From Lachnospiraceae bacterium (GTDB taxonomy: Bacteria > Bacillota > Clostridia > Lachnospirales > Lachnospiraceae): a DNA stretch of 64,000 nucleotides. Below are positions 37,477-46,661 of this stretch, piece by piece. The stretch is taken from positions 1-64,000 of the forward strand of contig JAFUVF010000047.1 in the NCBI GenBank assembly GCA_017483735.1, given 5' to 3'. The notes beneath the pieces were generated by a model. The model was not told the DNA's origin and searched no databases. It was given only the letters and a program-made list of their open reading frames with translations. The position numbers were made by a program, and so were the translations under genes. Positions within the stretch are counted from its first letter, which is position 1, and each line of letters opens with the position of its first letter.

Positions 37477-40431
37477 ATGAAGGATAGTGAACAGCGTGCT
37501 GCCGCAAAGGCATTTGCCGAAAGATGGAAGGACAGGGGCTATGAAAAAGGCGAGAGCCAACCTTTCTGGATTGACCTTTTGGAGCATGTGCTAGGAGTGG
37601 AGAATGGCTCGGCATTTATAACCTTTGAGGATCAGGTGCATCTTGACCACACAAGCTTCATAGACGGATATATCCCCCAAACCAAGGTTTTGATTGAGCA
37701 AAAGGGATTGGGAAAGGATATGAGAAAGCCTATTCCACAGTCGGACGGCACGCTTCTCACACCATTTCAGCAGGCAAAGCGCTACATCACGGAACTCCCA
37801 TTGTCACAACATCCAAGGTGGGTAGTGACCTGCAATTTCGGGGCGTTTTATGTTTATGATATGGAAAAGCCCGGTGGAGAGCCGGAAGAGATATTGCTCT
37901 CGAATCTTGAAAAAGAGTATTATAGACTTCGATTTCTTGTGGACAGCGGCAATGAAAATCTTAAGCGTGAGATGGAAATTTCCATTGCCGCTGGAGATTT
38001 GGTCGGTATACTGTATGATGCGCTTTTGAAGCAATATAAAGACCCGACTAATGTCGAAAGCCTTAAAAGCCTGAACATGCTTTGCGTCCGTCTGGTATTC
38101 TGCCTGTATGCGGAGGATGCGGGGATATTCGGTAAACGCACTATGTTCCATGACTACATGACAAAGTATCCCGCCGAGGAGTGGCGAGAGAAATTGATAC
38201 AGTTTTTCAGAGTGCTCGATACGGAACCGGAGAGGAGAGACCCATATTTAAGGGATGATTTGGCGGCATTCCCCTATGTAAACGGCGGGCTTTTCTCTGA
38301 TGAGAATATCGAAATCCCTAATTTTACTGACGAGATAAGGACAATAATCCTTTCAAAAGCAAGTGAAGACTTTGATTGGAGCGATATCAGCCCGACAATT
38401 TTTGGAGCCGTATTTGAAAGTACGCTTAATCCGGAAACAAGACGCTCCGGAGGAATGCACTACACTTCAATAGAGAACATTCATAAAGTGATTGACCCGC
38501 TTTTTTTGGATGAATTAAAGAAAGAATTTGAAGAGATTAAGGATATTTCCGTAGAGAAAACACGAAAAGCAAAGCTGTCCGCATATCAGGAAAAGCTGGC
38601 ATCACTCAAGTTCCTTGACCCGGCGTGTGGCAGCGGAAATTTTCTCACTGAGACTTATCTTTCCATCCGCCACCTAGAGAATGCTGTAATAAATGAGATG
38701 ACCGGCGGTCAGATATCCCTTGGAGATGTAATTAATCCCATCAAATGTTCTATTCAGCAGTTCTATGGAATCGAGATTAATGATTTTGCCGTAACGGTGG
38801 CAAAGACTGCGCTTTGGATTGCAGAAAGTCAGATGATGAAGGAAACGGAATCCATCGTCCATATGAGTCTTGACTTCCTTCCACTTAAGACAAACGCATA
38901 TATCGTGGATGGCAATGCGCTCCGAATGGATTGGAGATATATCCACGAAAATATATCCGTTCCAAGAATAATGGCTGAGAAAACATATTTGGTAAAGCCT
39001 GAGGATATTGAGGGGCAGTCTTATGTTGTAGCCGAGCCGGGCGTGAAATACGGAGAGGTTGAGCTTGTAACAAATGAACTTTATATGGGAAAACAGAAAC
39101 CTGACAGAGTGGCAAATCACTATGATTATATAATGGGAAATCCGCCTTTTGTAGGTTATTCTATGCAGAGTAAGGAGCAGAAGGAGGACATTCTTTCCGT
39201 CTTTGTTGATGAAGAGGGTAAAACGTACAAAACCGCAGGGAAGATTGACTATGTAGCAGGTTGGTATTTCAAGGCTTCACAGCTTATGTACGGAACAAAC
39301 ACAAGAGCCGCACTTGTCTCGACAAATTCCATCACACAAGGAGAGCAGGTCGCAGCTATATGGAAACCGCTTTATGAGCGCTTTGGTATTCATATTGATT
39401 TCGCACATAGGACTTTCAGGTGGGATAGTGAAGCAAGTAACATGGCTCATGTTCATTGCGTGATTGTTGGGTTCAGCTGTGCGGAGAACAAAGAGAAATG
39501 TAAATTGTATTCTTCAGAACGATTTGTGAAAGTGGATAATATTAATCCGTATTTGATTGAAGCACCAAATATTTTTGTTGAGAGTCGAAACAAACCGATT
39601 TCTGATGTTCCAGAGGTAATTAAAGGTAGCAGTCCTGTGGACGGAGGAAATTTGTTGCTTTCAGATGAAGAATATAAAGAGTTAATACGGAAAGAGCCCG
39701 AGGCTAAAAAGGTAATAAAACGTTTTTACGGTGCTAAGGAGTATTTGCATAATATTGACAGATGGTGCATTTGGTTGGAGGGGTTTTCTCCTGCGCTAAT
39801 TAATTCACTGCCAGAAATTACTAAGAGAGTGCAGGCGACAAGAGATTTCAGATTACAAAGTACAAAAGAGGCAACTCAAAGATATGCGGATTATCCAACA
39901 AGATTTATGGAAATTAGGCAACCTGATACAAATTATATTTTGATTCCGAGGCATTCTTCTGAAAATCGGCGATATATTCCTTTTGGTTTTATTGATGCTG
40001 AAATAATATGTGGGGATGCAAATATTATGATGCCTAAAGCAAATTTATATCATTTTGGTATTTTGAATTCTAATGTACATATGGCATGGGTAAGGACTGT
40101 CTGTGGAAGAATCAAAAGTGATTACAGATATTCAAATGATGTGGTCTATAACAATTTCCCTTGGCCGGAACCATCCGATGAGCAGAAACAAAAAATAGAG
40201 GAGACAGCTCAGATGATTCTTGACGCAAGAGAAAAATATCCGGATAGTAGTCTTGCGGATTTGTATGATGACCTTACTATGCCTCCGGAGCTTCGTAAGG
40301 CTCATAACGAAAACGATAAGGCAGTATTGGCTGCATACGGATTCAAGAAGGGTACACCCGAGTTTTCATCCGAGTCAGCGTGTGTGGCGGCACTCATGCG
40401 GATGTATCAGGAAAAAGTATCACAGAAGTAG
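37477..40431 (+). CDS. MmeI-like single-chain restriction-modification enzyme (type IIL/IIG)
   Basis: The 984-residue protein combines cleavage and adenine-N6 methylation. The N-terminal nuclease triad fits PD-(D/E)XK: Asp63 followed by Glu74-x-Lys76 (FIDGYIPQTKVLIEQKG). The methyltransferase shows motif I DPACGSGNF from Asp381 and the catalytic Asn555-Pro-Pro-Phe. A target-recognition region follows at about residues 640-890, then a C-terminal helical part. The target-recognition stretch is visibly AT-richer than the rest. No separate R, M or S gene is adjacent. Some relatives act mainly as methylases. Confidence 0.88.
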   Translation: MKDSEQRAAAKAFAERWKDRGYEKGESQPFWIDLLEHVLGVENGSAFITFEDQVHLDHTSFIDGYIPQTKVLIEQKGLGKDMRKPIPQSDGTLLTPFQQAKRYITELPLSQHPRWVVTCNFGAFYVYDMEKPGGEPEEILLSNLEKEYYRLRFLVDSGNENLKREMEISIAAGDLVGILYDALLKQYKDPTNVESLKSLNMLCVRLVFCLYAEDAGIFGKRTMFHDYMTKYPAEEWREKLIQFFRVLDTEPERRDPYLRDDLAAFPYVNGGLFSDENIEIPNFTDEIRTIILSKASEDFDWSDISPTIFGAVFESTLNPETRRSGGMHYTSIENIHKVIDPLFLDELKKEFEEIKDISVEKTRKAKLSAYQEKLASLKFLDPACGSGNFLTETYLSIRHLENAVINEMTGGQISLGDVINPIKCSIQQFYGIEINDFAVTVAKTALWIAESQMMKETESIVHMSLDFLPLKTNAYIVDGNALRMDWRYIHENISVPRIMAEKTYLVKPEDIEGQSYVVAEPGVKYGEVELVTNELYMGKQKPDRVANHYDYIMGNPPFVGYSMQSKEQKEDILSVFVDEEGKTYKTAGKIDYVAGWYFKASQLMYGTNTRAALVSTNSITQGEQVAAIWKPLYERFGIHIDFAHRTFRWDSEASNMAHVHCVIVGFSCAENKEKCKLYSSERFVKVDNINPYLIEAPNIFVESRNKPISDVPEVIKGSSPVDGGNLLLSDEEYKELIRKEPEAKKVIKRFYGAKEYLHNIDRWCIWLEGFSPALINSLPEITKRVQATRDFRLQSTKEATQRYADYPTRFMEIRQPDTNYILIPRHSSENRRYIPFGFIDAEIICGDANIMMPKANLYHFGILNSNVHMAWVRTVCGRIKSDYRYSNDVVYNNFPWPEPSDEQKQKIEETAQMILDAREKYPDSSLADLYDDLTMPPELRKAHNENDKAVLAAYGFKKGTPEFSSESACVAALMRMYQEKVSQK

Positions 40432-40466
40432 GGCTGGTTATCTATGCAAATAAAATAAAAATATGT

Positions 40467-40472
40467 TATACT
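40467..40472 (+). promoter_or_regulatory. Extended -10 element before the 47-codon gene
   Basis: TG-T-TATACT (TG at 40464-40465) is a good extended -10 without a recognisable -35. It sits 22 bases before the ATG at 40495. Confidence 0.4.
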
Positions 40473-40494
40473 GTTGGCACAGGAGATGAATGCT

Positions 40495-40638
40495 ATGGAT
40501 TTGACAAATAAGCAGTTTCAGGGGTTTGTAAGACTAACGATTGATAAGATAAAAAAAGCATTGGGGATATCTCCCGATAACGAGGAATTAAAGGAGCTAT
40601 TAGATATATATCAATCAATGCTTGAGGACGACAACTGA
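40495..40638 (+). CDS. Small protein of 47 residues, unknown function
   Basis: The short frame reads MDLTNKQFQGFVRL at its start and ends MLEDDN. It is acidic and probably helical, with hydrophobic residues at helical spacing. AGGAG at 40481-40485 lies 9 bases before the ATG at 40495; an in-frame ATG at 40486 is too close to that site. It has its own extended -10 and follows the restriction-modification gene, so it may be an accessory or simply a small standalone gene. Its 3' end forms one arm of a 7-bp hairpin with bases 40640-40646, which lacks a T-run. Confidence 0.6.
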   Translation: MDLTNKQFQGFVRLTIDKIKKALGISPDNEELKELLDIYQSMLEDDN

Positions 40639-40686
40639 CCGTCCTCTAATGTTATAAACGTATAAACGGTAATGCAAATCTTTTCC

Positions 40687-40715
40687 TTTACATTCCCAAT
40701 TACTAAGGCTATAAT
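40687..40715 (+). promoter_or_regulatory. Promoter of the zapA operon
   Basis: TTTACA (40687-40692) and a consensus TATAAT (40710-40715) are 17 bases apart. It would drive zapA and the genes that follow with overlapping or near-touching ends up to the NUDIX gene at 46658. Confidence 0.75.
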
Positions 40716-40763
40716 ATGCCTTGTAGCTTTATTTTGGATGTTTCGGGGGAAGAGGAGCACTTT

Positions 40764-41087
40764 ATGGCAAACAAAAATGATGTTGAAGTATATATAAACG
40801 GAAAGCCCATTACCCTTTCAGGGGATGAGAGCGAGGAGTATATCCAGAAGGTTGCCTCATATATAAACGGAAAGCTCAATGAGTTTAAGAAAAACGAGGC
40901 ATTTAATGAAATGACAACGGAGCGTCAGGCGATACTTGTCGAGATAAATATTGCCGACGATTACTTCAAGGCAAAGGCAAAAATAGATGAGCTGGAGACG
41001 GAGCTTCAAAACAAGGATAAGGAGCTTTACGACCTAAAGCACGACCTTATTTCCGCCCAGATGAAGAACGGAAACAAAAAGCGTTGA
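40764..41087 (+). CDS. zapA: Cell division protein ZapA
   Basis: The 107-residue protein has an N-terminal beta-hairpin (VEVYINGKPITLSGDESEEYI) shown here only as VYINGKPITLSG and a long coiled coil at the C-terminus, the ZapA pattern. It bundles FtsZ filaments at midcell. The ATG at 40764 follows AGAGGAG at 40751-40757; the frame is open upstream, but those codons cover the promoter's -10. The stop overlaps the TTG start of the U32 gene. Confidence 0.9.
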   Translation: MANKNDVEVYINGKPITLSGDESEEYIQKVASYINGKLNEFKKNEAFNEMTTERQAILVEINIADDYFKAKAKIDELETELQNKDKELYDLKHDLISAQMKNGNKKR

Positions 41088-43378
41088 ACAGGGTTGAGCT
41101 TCTTTCGCCCTGCGGCAATATAAAAAGCTTCTACGGCGCCATAAAAGCCGGCGCAGATGCAGTATATCTCGGAGGCGACAGGTTCGGCGCAAGAGCCTAC
41201 GCCGACAATTTTACCACGGATGAAATCATACAGGCTGTTAGATATGCCCATTTATTGAAAAAAAGGGTATATCTTACCTTGAATACCCTTATAAAGGAAA
41301 GGGAATTTAAGGATATTAAAGCTTTTTTAAGCCCTCTTTACGAAGCCGGGCTTGACGGAGTAATAATTCAGGATATGGGCGTGCTTCCCTATCTTCGGGA
41401 TAGTTTTGAGGGATTTTCACTGCACGCCAGCACCCAGATGACCATAACATCCAAATACGGCGCAGAGCTTTTAAAATCTGTCGGAGTGTGCCGTATTGTA
41501 CCGGCAAGAGAGCTTTCACTTGATGAAATTAAGATTTTGAAGGAAACAGGGCTGGAGATAGAAGCCTTTATCCATGGGGCGATGTGCTATGCATATTCGG
41601 GGCAATGCCTCTTTTCCAGCGCTCTGGGAGGTCGCAGCGGAAACAGGGGGCGCTGTGCAGGTCCCTGCCGTCTGCCCTACAAAAAGCCGGACAGCAGGGA
41701 AAACATGGGAGAATTCTATCCCTTGAGCCTTAAGGATATGTCAACGCTTGAATATATACCTGAGCTTATAGAGGCGGGAATCGATTCCTTCAAGATAGAG
41801 GGGAGAATGAAAAGCCCCGAATACAGCGCCGGAGTTACGGCGATATACAGAAAATACATAGATAGATATTATGAGCTAAAGGAAAAACACGATTCGGATC
41901 TTGATGAAATAAAAGGAAGCTTTCACATAGAAAGTAATGACCTTCATGCGCTTTCGCATCTCTATATAAGAAAGGAGCGGGAGAGCGGATATTATCACAG
42001 GCATAACGGCAGGGAGATGGTAACGCTGTCAGCGCCTAATTACAACGGAAACGACGAGGAGCTTATAAATAAGATTGAAGAAAAATATCTAAAGGATATT
42101 TCAAAGCTTCCCATATATATGAAGGTGGAATTTATAACAGGAAAAGAGGCTTTTTTAGAGCTTATTTACAAATCAGACACGGGTACTTCCTCTGTAAGCG
42201 TGACGGGAGATATGGTTCAAAAGGCGGCCAGTCGCCCGATAGATTGCGAAAATGTGCTTAAGCAGCTCTTGAAGCTTGGAGAAACGCCGTTTTTTGCAGA
42301 AAAAAAGGATATTGAAGTAAACCTTTCAGAGGATGCCTTCTATCCGTTAAAGGCGATAAATGAGCTTAGAAGGGCGGGGATAAATGCTCTTTTGTTGGAA
42401 ATAACAGAAAAGAACGGATTCCCTTTCACAAGAGAAGCCTCCTTTAAAACGGAATATAAGGAGGATGTGAGCGCCTTAAGCATTGACAACCGAAAAAATT
42501 CCATCCTTTCAGTATCAGTCCGCACAAAGGAGCAGCTTGATGCGATAAGCCTTTTGGTTGCGGAAGGAAGCGCAGATATAGGCAGAATCTACATAAATTC
42601 CGATATTCTTTGGCGGCTTTCGGAAGCTGATATTAAGGATATTTTTGGTAAGCTAAAGGGAGAAGCCGAGAGCATCCTGTCCCTGCCGTATATTATCAGG
42701 GCAGCTGATGAAGGTTTTCTTGCAAAAATCAAAGAAATTCTGTCGTATAATTTAAAAGCTTTTACGGGTATACTTGCACATAGTGTTGACGGTCTGCACC
42801 TTGCAACAATATATAGGGAAATGCTTAAATCCGCAGACTACGAATTGAAAATTTATGCGGATGCGGGATTATATATTTGGAACAACGAAGCCTTAAGGGA
42901 ATATATGTCCGATAGGATTAAAATCGATGGCTTTACATACCCGTACGAGCTTAACAGATATGAGCTTTCGGATATTGACGCAAATACTGCGGAAAACGAG
43001 ATTGTAGCATACGGGAGAATTCCTCTTATGTTTTCTGCAAATTGTGTGGAGAAGACGGACAAAAAATGCTATAATGATAAAAATGTTCATCTTTCAAGCC
43101 TTACCGACAGGATGAATAAAGGCTTAGATATAGAGATAAATTGCATTCACTGTATGAATGTAATTTATAACAGTGTACCCACATCCCTGCATAAGGAGCT
43201 TATTTCGCAGACTGTGCCAAGGACGGACAGTATAAGGCTTGACTTTACTGTGGAGAGCGGAGAGGAAGCAAAGAAAATAGCGCTATATTTCGGCGGGCTT
43301 AAAAATACGCCGGATAAGAAGGCTCTGCCGCCATATAAGGAGTACACTGCCTCCTATTTTAAACACGGAGTTTTGTAA
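41084..43378 (+). CDS. U32 family peptidase (RlhA/YrrO-like)
   Basis: The 764-residue protein has the U32 TIM-barrel pattern (ELLSPCGNIKSFYGAIKAG, DAVYLGG) and the cysteine-rich signature FIHGAMCYAYSGQC ... GRCAGPCRLPY, followed by FKIEGRMKSPEY. A DUF3656-type region and a second half complete the long form. Relatives such as RlhA hydroxylate a cytidine in 23S rRNA, using an iron-sulfur site in those cysteines, so proteolysis should not be assumed. The TTG start overlaps zapA's stop, and the next gene's ATG overlaps its own TAA. Confidence 0.9.
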   Translation: MNRVELLSPCGNIKSFYGAIKAGADAVYLGGDRFGARAYADNFTTDEIIQAVRYAHLLKKRVYLTLNTLIKEREFKDIKAFLSPLYEAGLDGVIIQDMGVLPYLRDSFEGFSLHASTQMTITSKYGAELLKSVGVCRIVPARELSLDEIKILKETGLEIEAFIHGAMCYAYSGQCLFSSALGGRSGNRGRCAGPCRLPYKKPDSRENMGEFYPLSLKDMSTLEYIPELIEAGIDSFKIEGRMKSPEYSAGVTAIYRKYIDRYYELKEKHDSDLDEIKGSFHIESNDLHALSHLYIRKERESGYYHRHNGREMVTLSAPNYNGNDEELINKIEEKYLKDISKLPIYMKVEFITGKEAFLELIYKSDTGTSSVSVTGDMVQKAASRPIDCENVLKQLLKLGETPFFAEKKDIEVNLSEDAFYPLKAINELRRAGINALLLEITEKNGFPFTREASFKTEYKEDVSALSIDNRKNSILSVSVRTKEQLDAISLLVAEGSADIGRIYINSDILWRLSEADIKDIFGKLKGEAESILSLPYIIRAADEGFLAKIKEILSYNLKAFTGILAHSVDGLHLATIYREMLKSADYELKIYADAGLYIWNNEALREYMSDRIKIDGFTYPYELNRYELSDIDANTAENEIVAYGRIPLMFSANCVEKTDKKCYNDKNVHLSSLTDRMNKGLDIEINCIHCMNVIYNSVPTSLHKELISQTVPRTDSIRLDFTVESGEEAKKIALYFGGLKNTPDKKALPPYKEYTASYFKHGVL

Positions 43379-44733
43379 TGCAGTTTTATATAATAGAGCT
43401 ATCCAAATATGTTCTTACGGTTCTTATGTGTACATATGTGCTCACGGATATTATTGCGCTCAAATTTGCGGAGAACAACGGAAGCTCCCTCTATTATGTC
43501 ATACAGAATTTAATAATGGTGCTTGTACAGTTTTATATCTTTCTTGTGCTTACCTTTGTAAGCTCGGATTACCGATATTTGTTTTTCTTCACCTTCATAC
43601 AGGTATTCCTGTTTTCAACGCTTTTCCTTGTGACCTTTGTGTATGAGCATGTAAACAGGCTGCTCTTAAACAATATTTGCATGATGTTGGGCATCGGGCT
43701 TTCCGTCATATCGAGATTATCCTTTGATAAGGCGGTACGACAGTTTGTTATATCGGTATTGTCCGTAATCGTGGGTATGTTTGTGCCTTTTATTTTTTCC
43801 AAGGTAAAAACCTTCAAAAAATTCACATGGGCGTATGCCCTTTTGGGTATCACAATGCTTGGAGCAGTGCTTTTGTACTCGGGAGTGGTGCATGGCTCGA
43901 AGATAAGCTTCACGCTTTTTAAGATTACCTTTCAGCCCTCGGAATTTGTGAAGATAATATTCATATTCTTTGTGGCGGCGGCGCTTTGGGAGGATTCCTC
44001 CTTTAAAAGAGTGGTATTTACCTCGATAATTGCGGCGGTGCATGTACTCATACTTGTGGCGTCGGTGGACTTGGGTAATGCGCTGATATTTTTTGTGGGA
44101 TATATAAGTCTTTTGTTCCTTGCATCGAGAAATATACTTTATCTTATCTCGGGAGGTCTTGCGGGAGTGGCGGCTGCCATATTCGCATACAGAAACTTTG
44201 TGCATGTGCAGACGAGATTCCTTGCTTGGATGGATCCCTGGACATACATTGATTCCAAGGGCTATCAGATAACCCAGTCCCTCTTTGCCATAGGAAGCGG
44301 AAGCTGGCTCGGAATGGGAATACTGGGAGGCAACCCTTCATCCATCCCGTATGTTGCGGATGATGCGATTTTTTCCTCAATCTGCGAGGAGTTTGGCGTA
44401 ATCTTCGGACTGGGGTTAGTGCTTATATCATTAAGCTGCTTTGCGACGATAATGCTGATTGCCTTGAGCGTGCATGACAAATTTTATCAGCTCATAGTAT
44501 ACGGTGTGGGAGTGATCTACATATTCCAGATATTTTTGACCGTGGGCGGAGGAGTTAAATTCATTCCATTAACAGGAGTTACATACCCGCTTTTGAGCTA
44601 TGGCGGAAGCTCCATTATGACCACAATGATTATGTTTTTCGTGGTTCAGGGGATATACATACGGCTTATGAACATCAGGGAGAAAATGCGGATAAAGGAA
44701 GAAAAGCAAAAAAAATCGGCGCAGCTAGTGTAA
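43378..44733 (+). CDS. FtsW/RodA/SpoVE-family glycan polymerase
   Basis: The 451-residue protein has about ten membrane helices. SEDS motifs include FQPSEFVKI, the loop with RFLAWMDPW and YQITQSLFAIGSGSW, and the C-terminal TGVTYPLLSYGGSS. SEDS proteins polymerise peptidoglycan glycan strands and work with a class B PBP. The extra N-terminal helices are typical of the FtsW-PbpA pairs of Gram-positives. The partner PBP gene starts 12 bases downstream. Confidence 0.92.
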   Translation: MQFYIIELSKYVLTVLMCTYVLTDIIALKFAENNGSSLYYVIQNLIMVLVQFYIFLVLTFVSSDYRYLFFFTFIQVFLFSTLFLVTFVYEHVNRLLLNNICMMLGIGLSVISRLSFDKAVRQFVISVLSVIVGMFVPFIFSKVKTFKKFTWAYALLGITMLGAVLLYSGVVHGSKISFTLFKITFQPSEFVKIIFIFFVAAALWEDSSFKRVVFTSIIAAVHVLILVASVDLGNALIFFVGYISLLFLASRNILYLISGGLAGVAAAIFAYRNFVHVQTRFLAWMDPWTYIDSKGYQITQSLFAIGSGSWLGMGILGGNPSSIPYVADDAIFSSICEEFGVIFGLGLVLISLSCFATIMLIALSVHDKFYQLIVYGVGVIYIFQIFLTVGGGVKFIPLTGVTYPLLSYGGSSIMTTMIMFFVVQGIYIRLMNIREKMRIKEEKQKKSAQLV

Positions 44734-44745
44734 AATTAAAAAGGT

Positions 44746-46209
44746 ATGGATGAAGAGAAAAGAAAAAAATTTAATATTTTTAAGCTTTCCGGAAAAACCT
44801 GCATTATCATAAATGTGGTTTTTGTCATGCTCATTTTCATCGCAATGATTGCGCACATTGTTATATTTGTCGCAAATAACGAGGAGGAGATGATAAACAA
44901 CAGCTACAATTCCAGACAGGAGATACTGCTTTCAAGAAACTACAGGGGGAGTATTCTTTCAAGGGACAAGGATGTGCTGGCTAAGACAAGCTTTGATGAA
45001 TACGATAACGAATCCAGAGAATATCCCTACGGAGAAATCTTGTCCCATATAGTGGGCTATGCCGACAAGGGAAAGGCAGGTGTTGAATATCTGGGAAATT
45101 ATTATCTCATAAACACGGATATTCCTCTGGCGCAGAAGGTCAGGAACGATACCGCAGGCAGGAAGAACCCGGGAAATAATGTGGTCACGACCCTCGATGT
45201 GGAAATTCAGAAGGCGGCGGATGACCAGCTTGGATTGTACAGGGGAGCCATAGTGGTAACGGAGGTAAAGACCGGCAAGATTCTTGCCATGGTATCACAT
45301 CCTGATTTTGACCCCAATGAAATCTCAAATATATGGGATGATATAATAAATGATGAGACCAGCTCCGTGCTTCTAAACCGGGCAACCCAGGGGCTCTATC
45401 CTCCGGGCTCCACCTTTAAGATTGTGACGGCGCTTGAATATTACAGGGAATATCACTCGGAAGGGATAGATAATTACCGCTTTACCTGCAGCGGAAGATA
45501 CAGCAAGGGTGCATCCTCCATAAGCTGCTATCACGGAACAGTGCATGGAAATGTCAACTTTTTTTCATCCTTTGCGAAATCCTGCAACTCGTCCTTTGCG
45601 AATATAGGAATGAGCCTTGACAGGGCTTTGTTTGACCAGACGCTGGATGACCTTTTGTTTAACGGGGAGCTTCCCTTGGACATACCTTATTCCAAGAGCA
45701 GCGCCTATGTCTCGGAGGATACCTCGGATTCGCTTATGATGCAGACCTCAATAGGGCAGGGTAATACCCAGATGACACCGATACACCTCAATATGATAAC
45801 CATGGCGATAGCAAACGGCGGGGAGCTTATGAAGCCTCGTGTTATGGACAGAATTGAAAATGCCAATGGTTCCGTAATAAAAACCTATGAGAATGAAAGC
45901 TATGGGTTTATAATTACGGAGGATGAGGCGGCCACGCTCAAAAGCCTTATGATAAATGTGGTGGAGTCGGGTACGGCGCCAAAGCTTAAAAATGACAATT
46001 ATACCGCCGCAGGAAAGACCGGCTCCGCAGAATACGGAAATGTGAAGGGGGATTCCCATGCATGGTTTACCGGCTTTGCGCCTGCGGAGGATCCAATGGT
46101 TGCCGTGACGGTCATAGTGGAGGGAGCCGGAAGCGGCGGGGATTATGCCGTGCCAATCGCAAAAAGAATATTTGATGAGTATTTCAGACAGGAGGGAATT
46201 ATAAATTGA
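44746..46209 (+). CDS. Class B penicillin-binding protein (transpeptidase), PbpA-like
   Basis: A single N-terminal membrane anchor (about 22-43) is followed by a short dimerisation region and a transpeptidase domain. The catalytic Ser222 lies in PPGSTFKIV, the SxN motif is SCN in AKSCNSS, and the KTG motif is Lys424-Thr-Gly. It crosslinks peptidoglycan with the SEDS polymerase encoded just upstream. At 487 residues it is the short PbpA type, without PASTA repeats. Confidence 0.93.
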   Translation: MDEEKRKKFNIFKLSGKTCIIINVVFVMLIFIAMIAHIVIFVANNEEEMINNSYNSRQEILLSRNYRGSILSRDKDVLAKTSFDEYDNESREYPYGEILSHIVGYADKGKAGVEYLGNYYLINTDIPLAQKVRNDTAGRKNPGNNVVTTLDVEIQKAADDQLGLYRGAIVVTEVKTGKILAMVSHPDFDPNEISNIWDDIINDETSSVLLNRATQGLYPPGSTFKIVTALEYYREYHSEGIDNYRFTCSGRYSKGASSISCYHGTVHGNVNFFSSFAKSCNSSFANIGMSLDRALFDQTLDDLLFNGELPLDIPYSKSSAYVSEDTSDSLMMQTSIGQGNTQMTPIHLNMITMAIANGGELMKPRVMDRIENANGSVIKTYENESYGFIITEDEAATLKSLMINVVESGTAPKLKNDNYTAAGKTGSAEYGNVKGDSHAWFTGFAPAEDPMVAVTVIVEGAGSGGDYAVPIAKRIFDEYFRQEGIIN

Positions 46210-46658
46210 CACATGCCGTAAGCTGCGGGGGAGTTGTGATATTCCGCGGAAAGATATTACTTTTGTATAAAAGCTACCGGAACAAGGTGGACGGCTGGGT
46301 TCTGCCCAAGGGCACCGTTGAGGAGGGGGAGGATCACAGGGAGACTGCCTTGAGGGAGGTAAACGAGGAGGCGGGGGTTGCCGCCCATATCGTCAAATAT
46401 ATAGGAAAATCTGAATATACCTTTATGGTTCAGGATGAAATAATCGAAAAAGAGGTGCATTGGTATCTGATGATGGCGGATTCCTATTACAGCAAGCCTC
46501 AGGAGGAGGAATTCTTCAAGGATTCCGGATATTATAAGTATCACGAGGCGTATCATCTTTTGAAATACCCCAACGAGAAGCAGATGCTGGAGGACGCCTA
46601 CAAGGAATATATCAGGCTTAAAAAGGAGCACAAATGGGGAAGCGCAATAAACCGTTAG
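46206..46658 (+). CDS. NUDIX hydrolase
   Basis: The 150-residue protein has a complete NUDIX box (GTVEEGEDHRETALREVNEEAGV shown as G-x5-E, then REVNEEAGV), so it should hydrolyse a nucleoside diphosphate derivative with Mg2+. It starts with TTG overlapping the PBP stop (TTGA). Its TAG ends 3 bases before the convergent HD-GYP gene's stop. No terminator is seen between them. Confidence 0.9.
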   Translation: MTHAVSCGGVVIFRGKILLLYKSYRNKVDGWVLPKGTVEEGEDHRETALREVNEEAGVAAHIVKYIGKSEYTFMVQDEIIEKEVHWYLMMADSYYSKPQEEEFFKDSGYYKYHEAYHLLKYPNEKQMLEDAYKEYIRLKKEHKWGSAINR

Positions 46659-46661
46659 ATA

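Noticed and set aside
40624..40646. Hairpin GAGGACG/CGTCCTC as a terminator
   Set aside because: The 7-bp stem is followed by TAATGTTATA without a T-run and overlaps the stop codon, so termination is doubtful.
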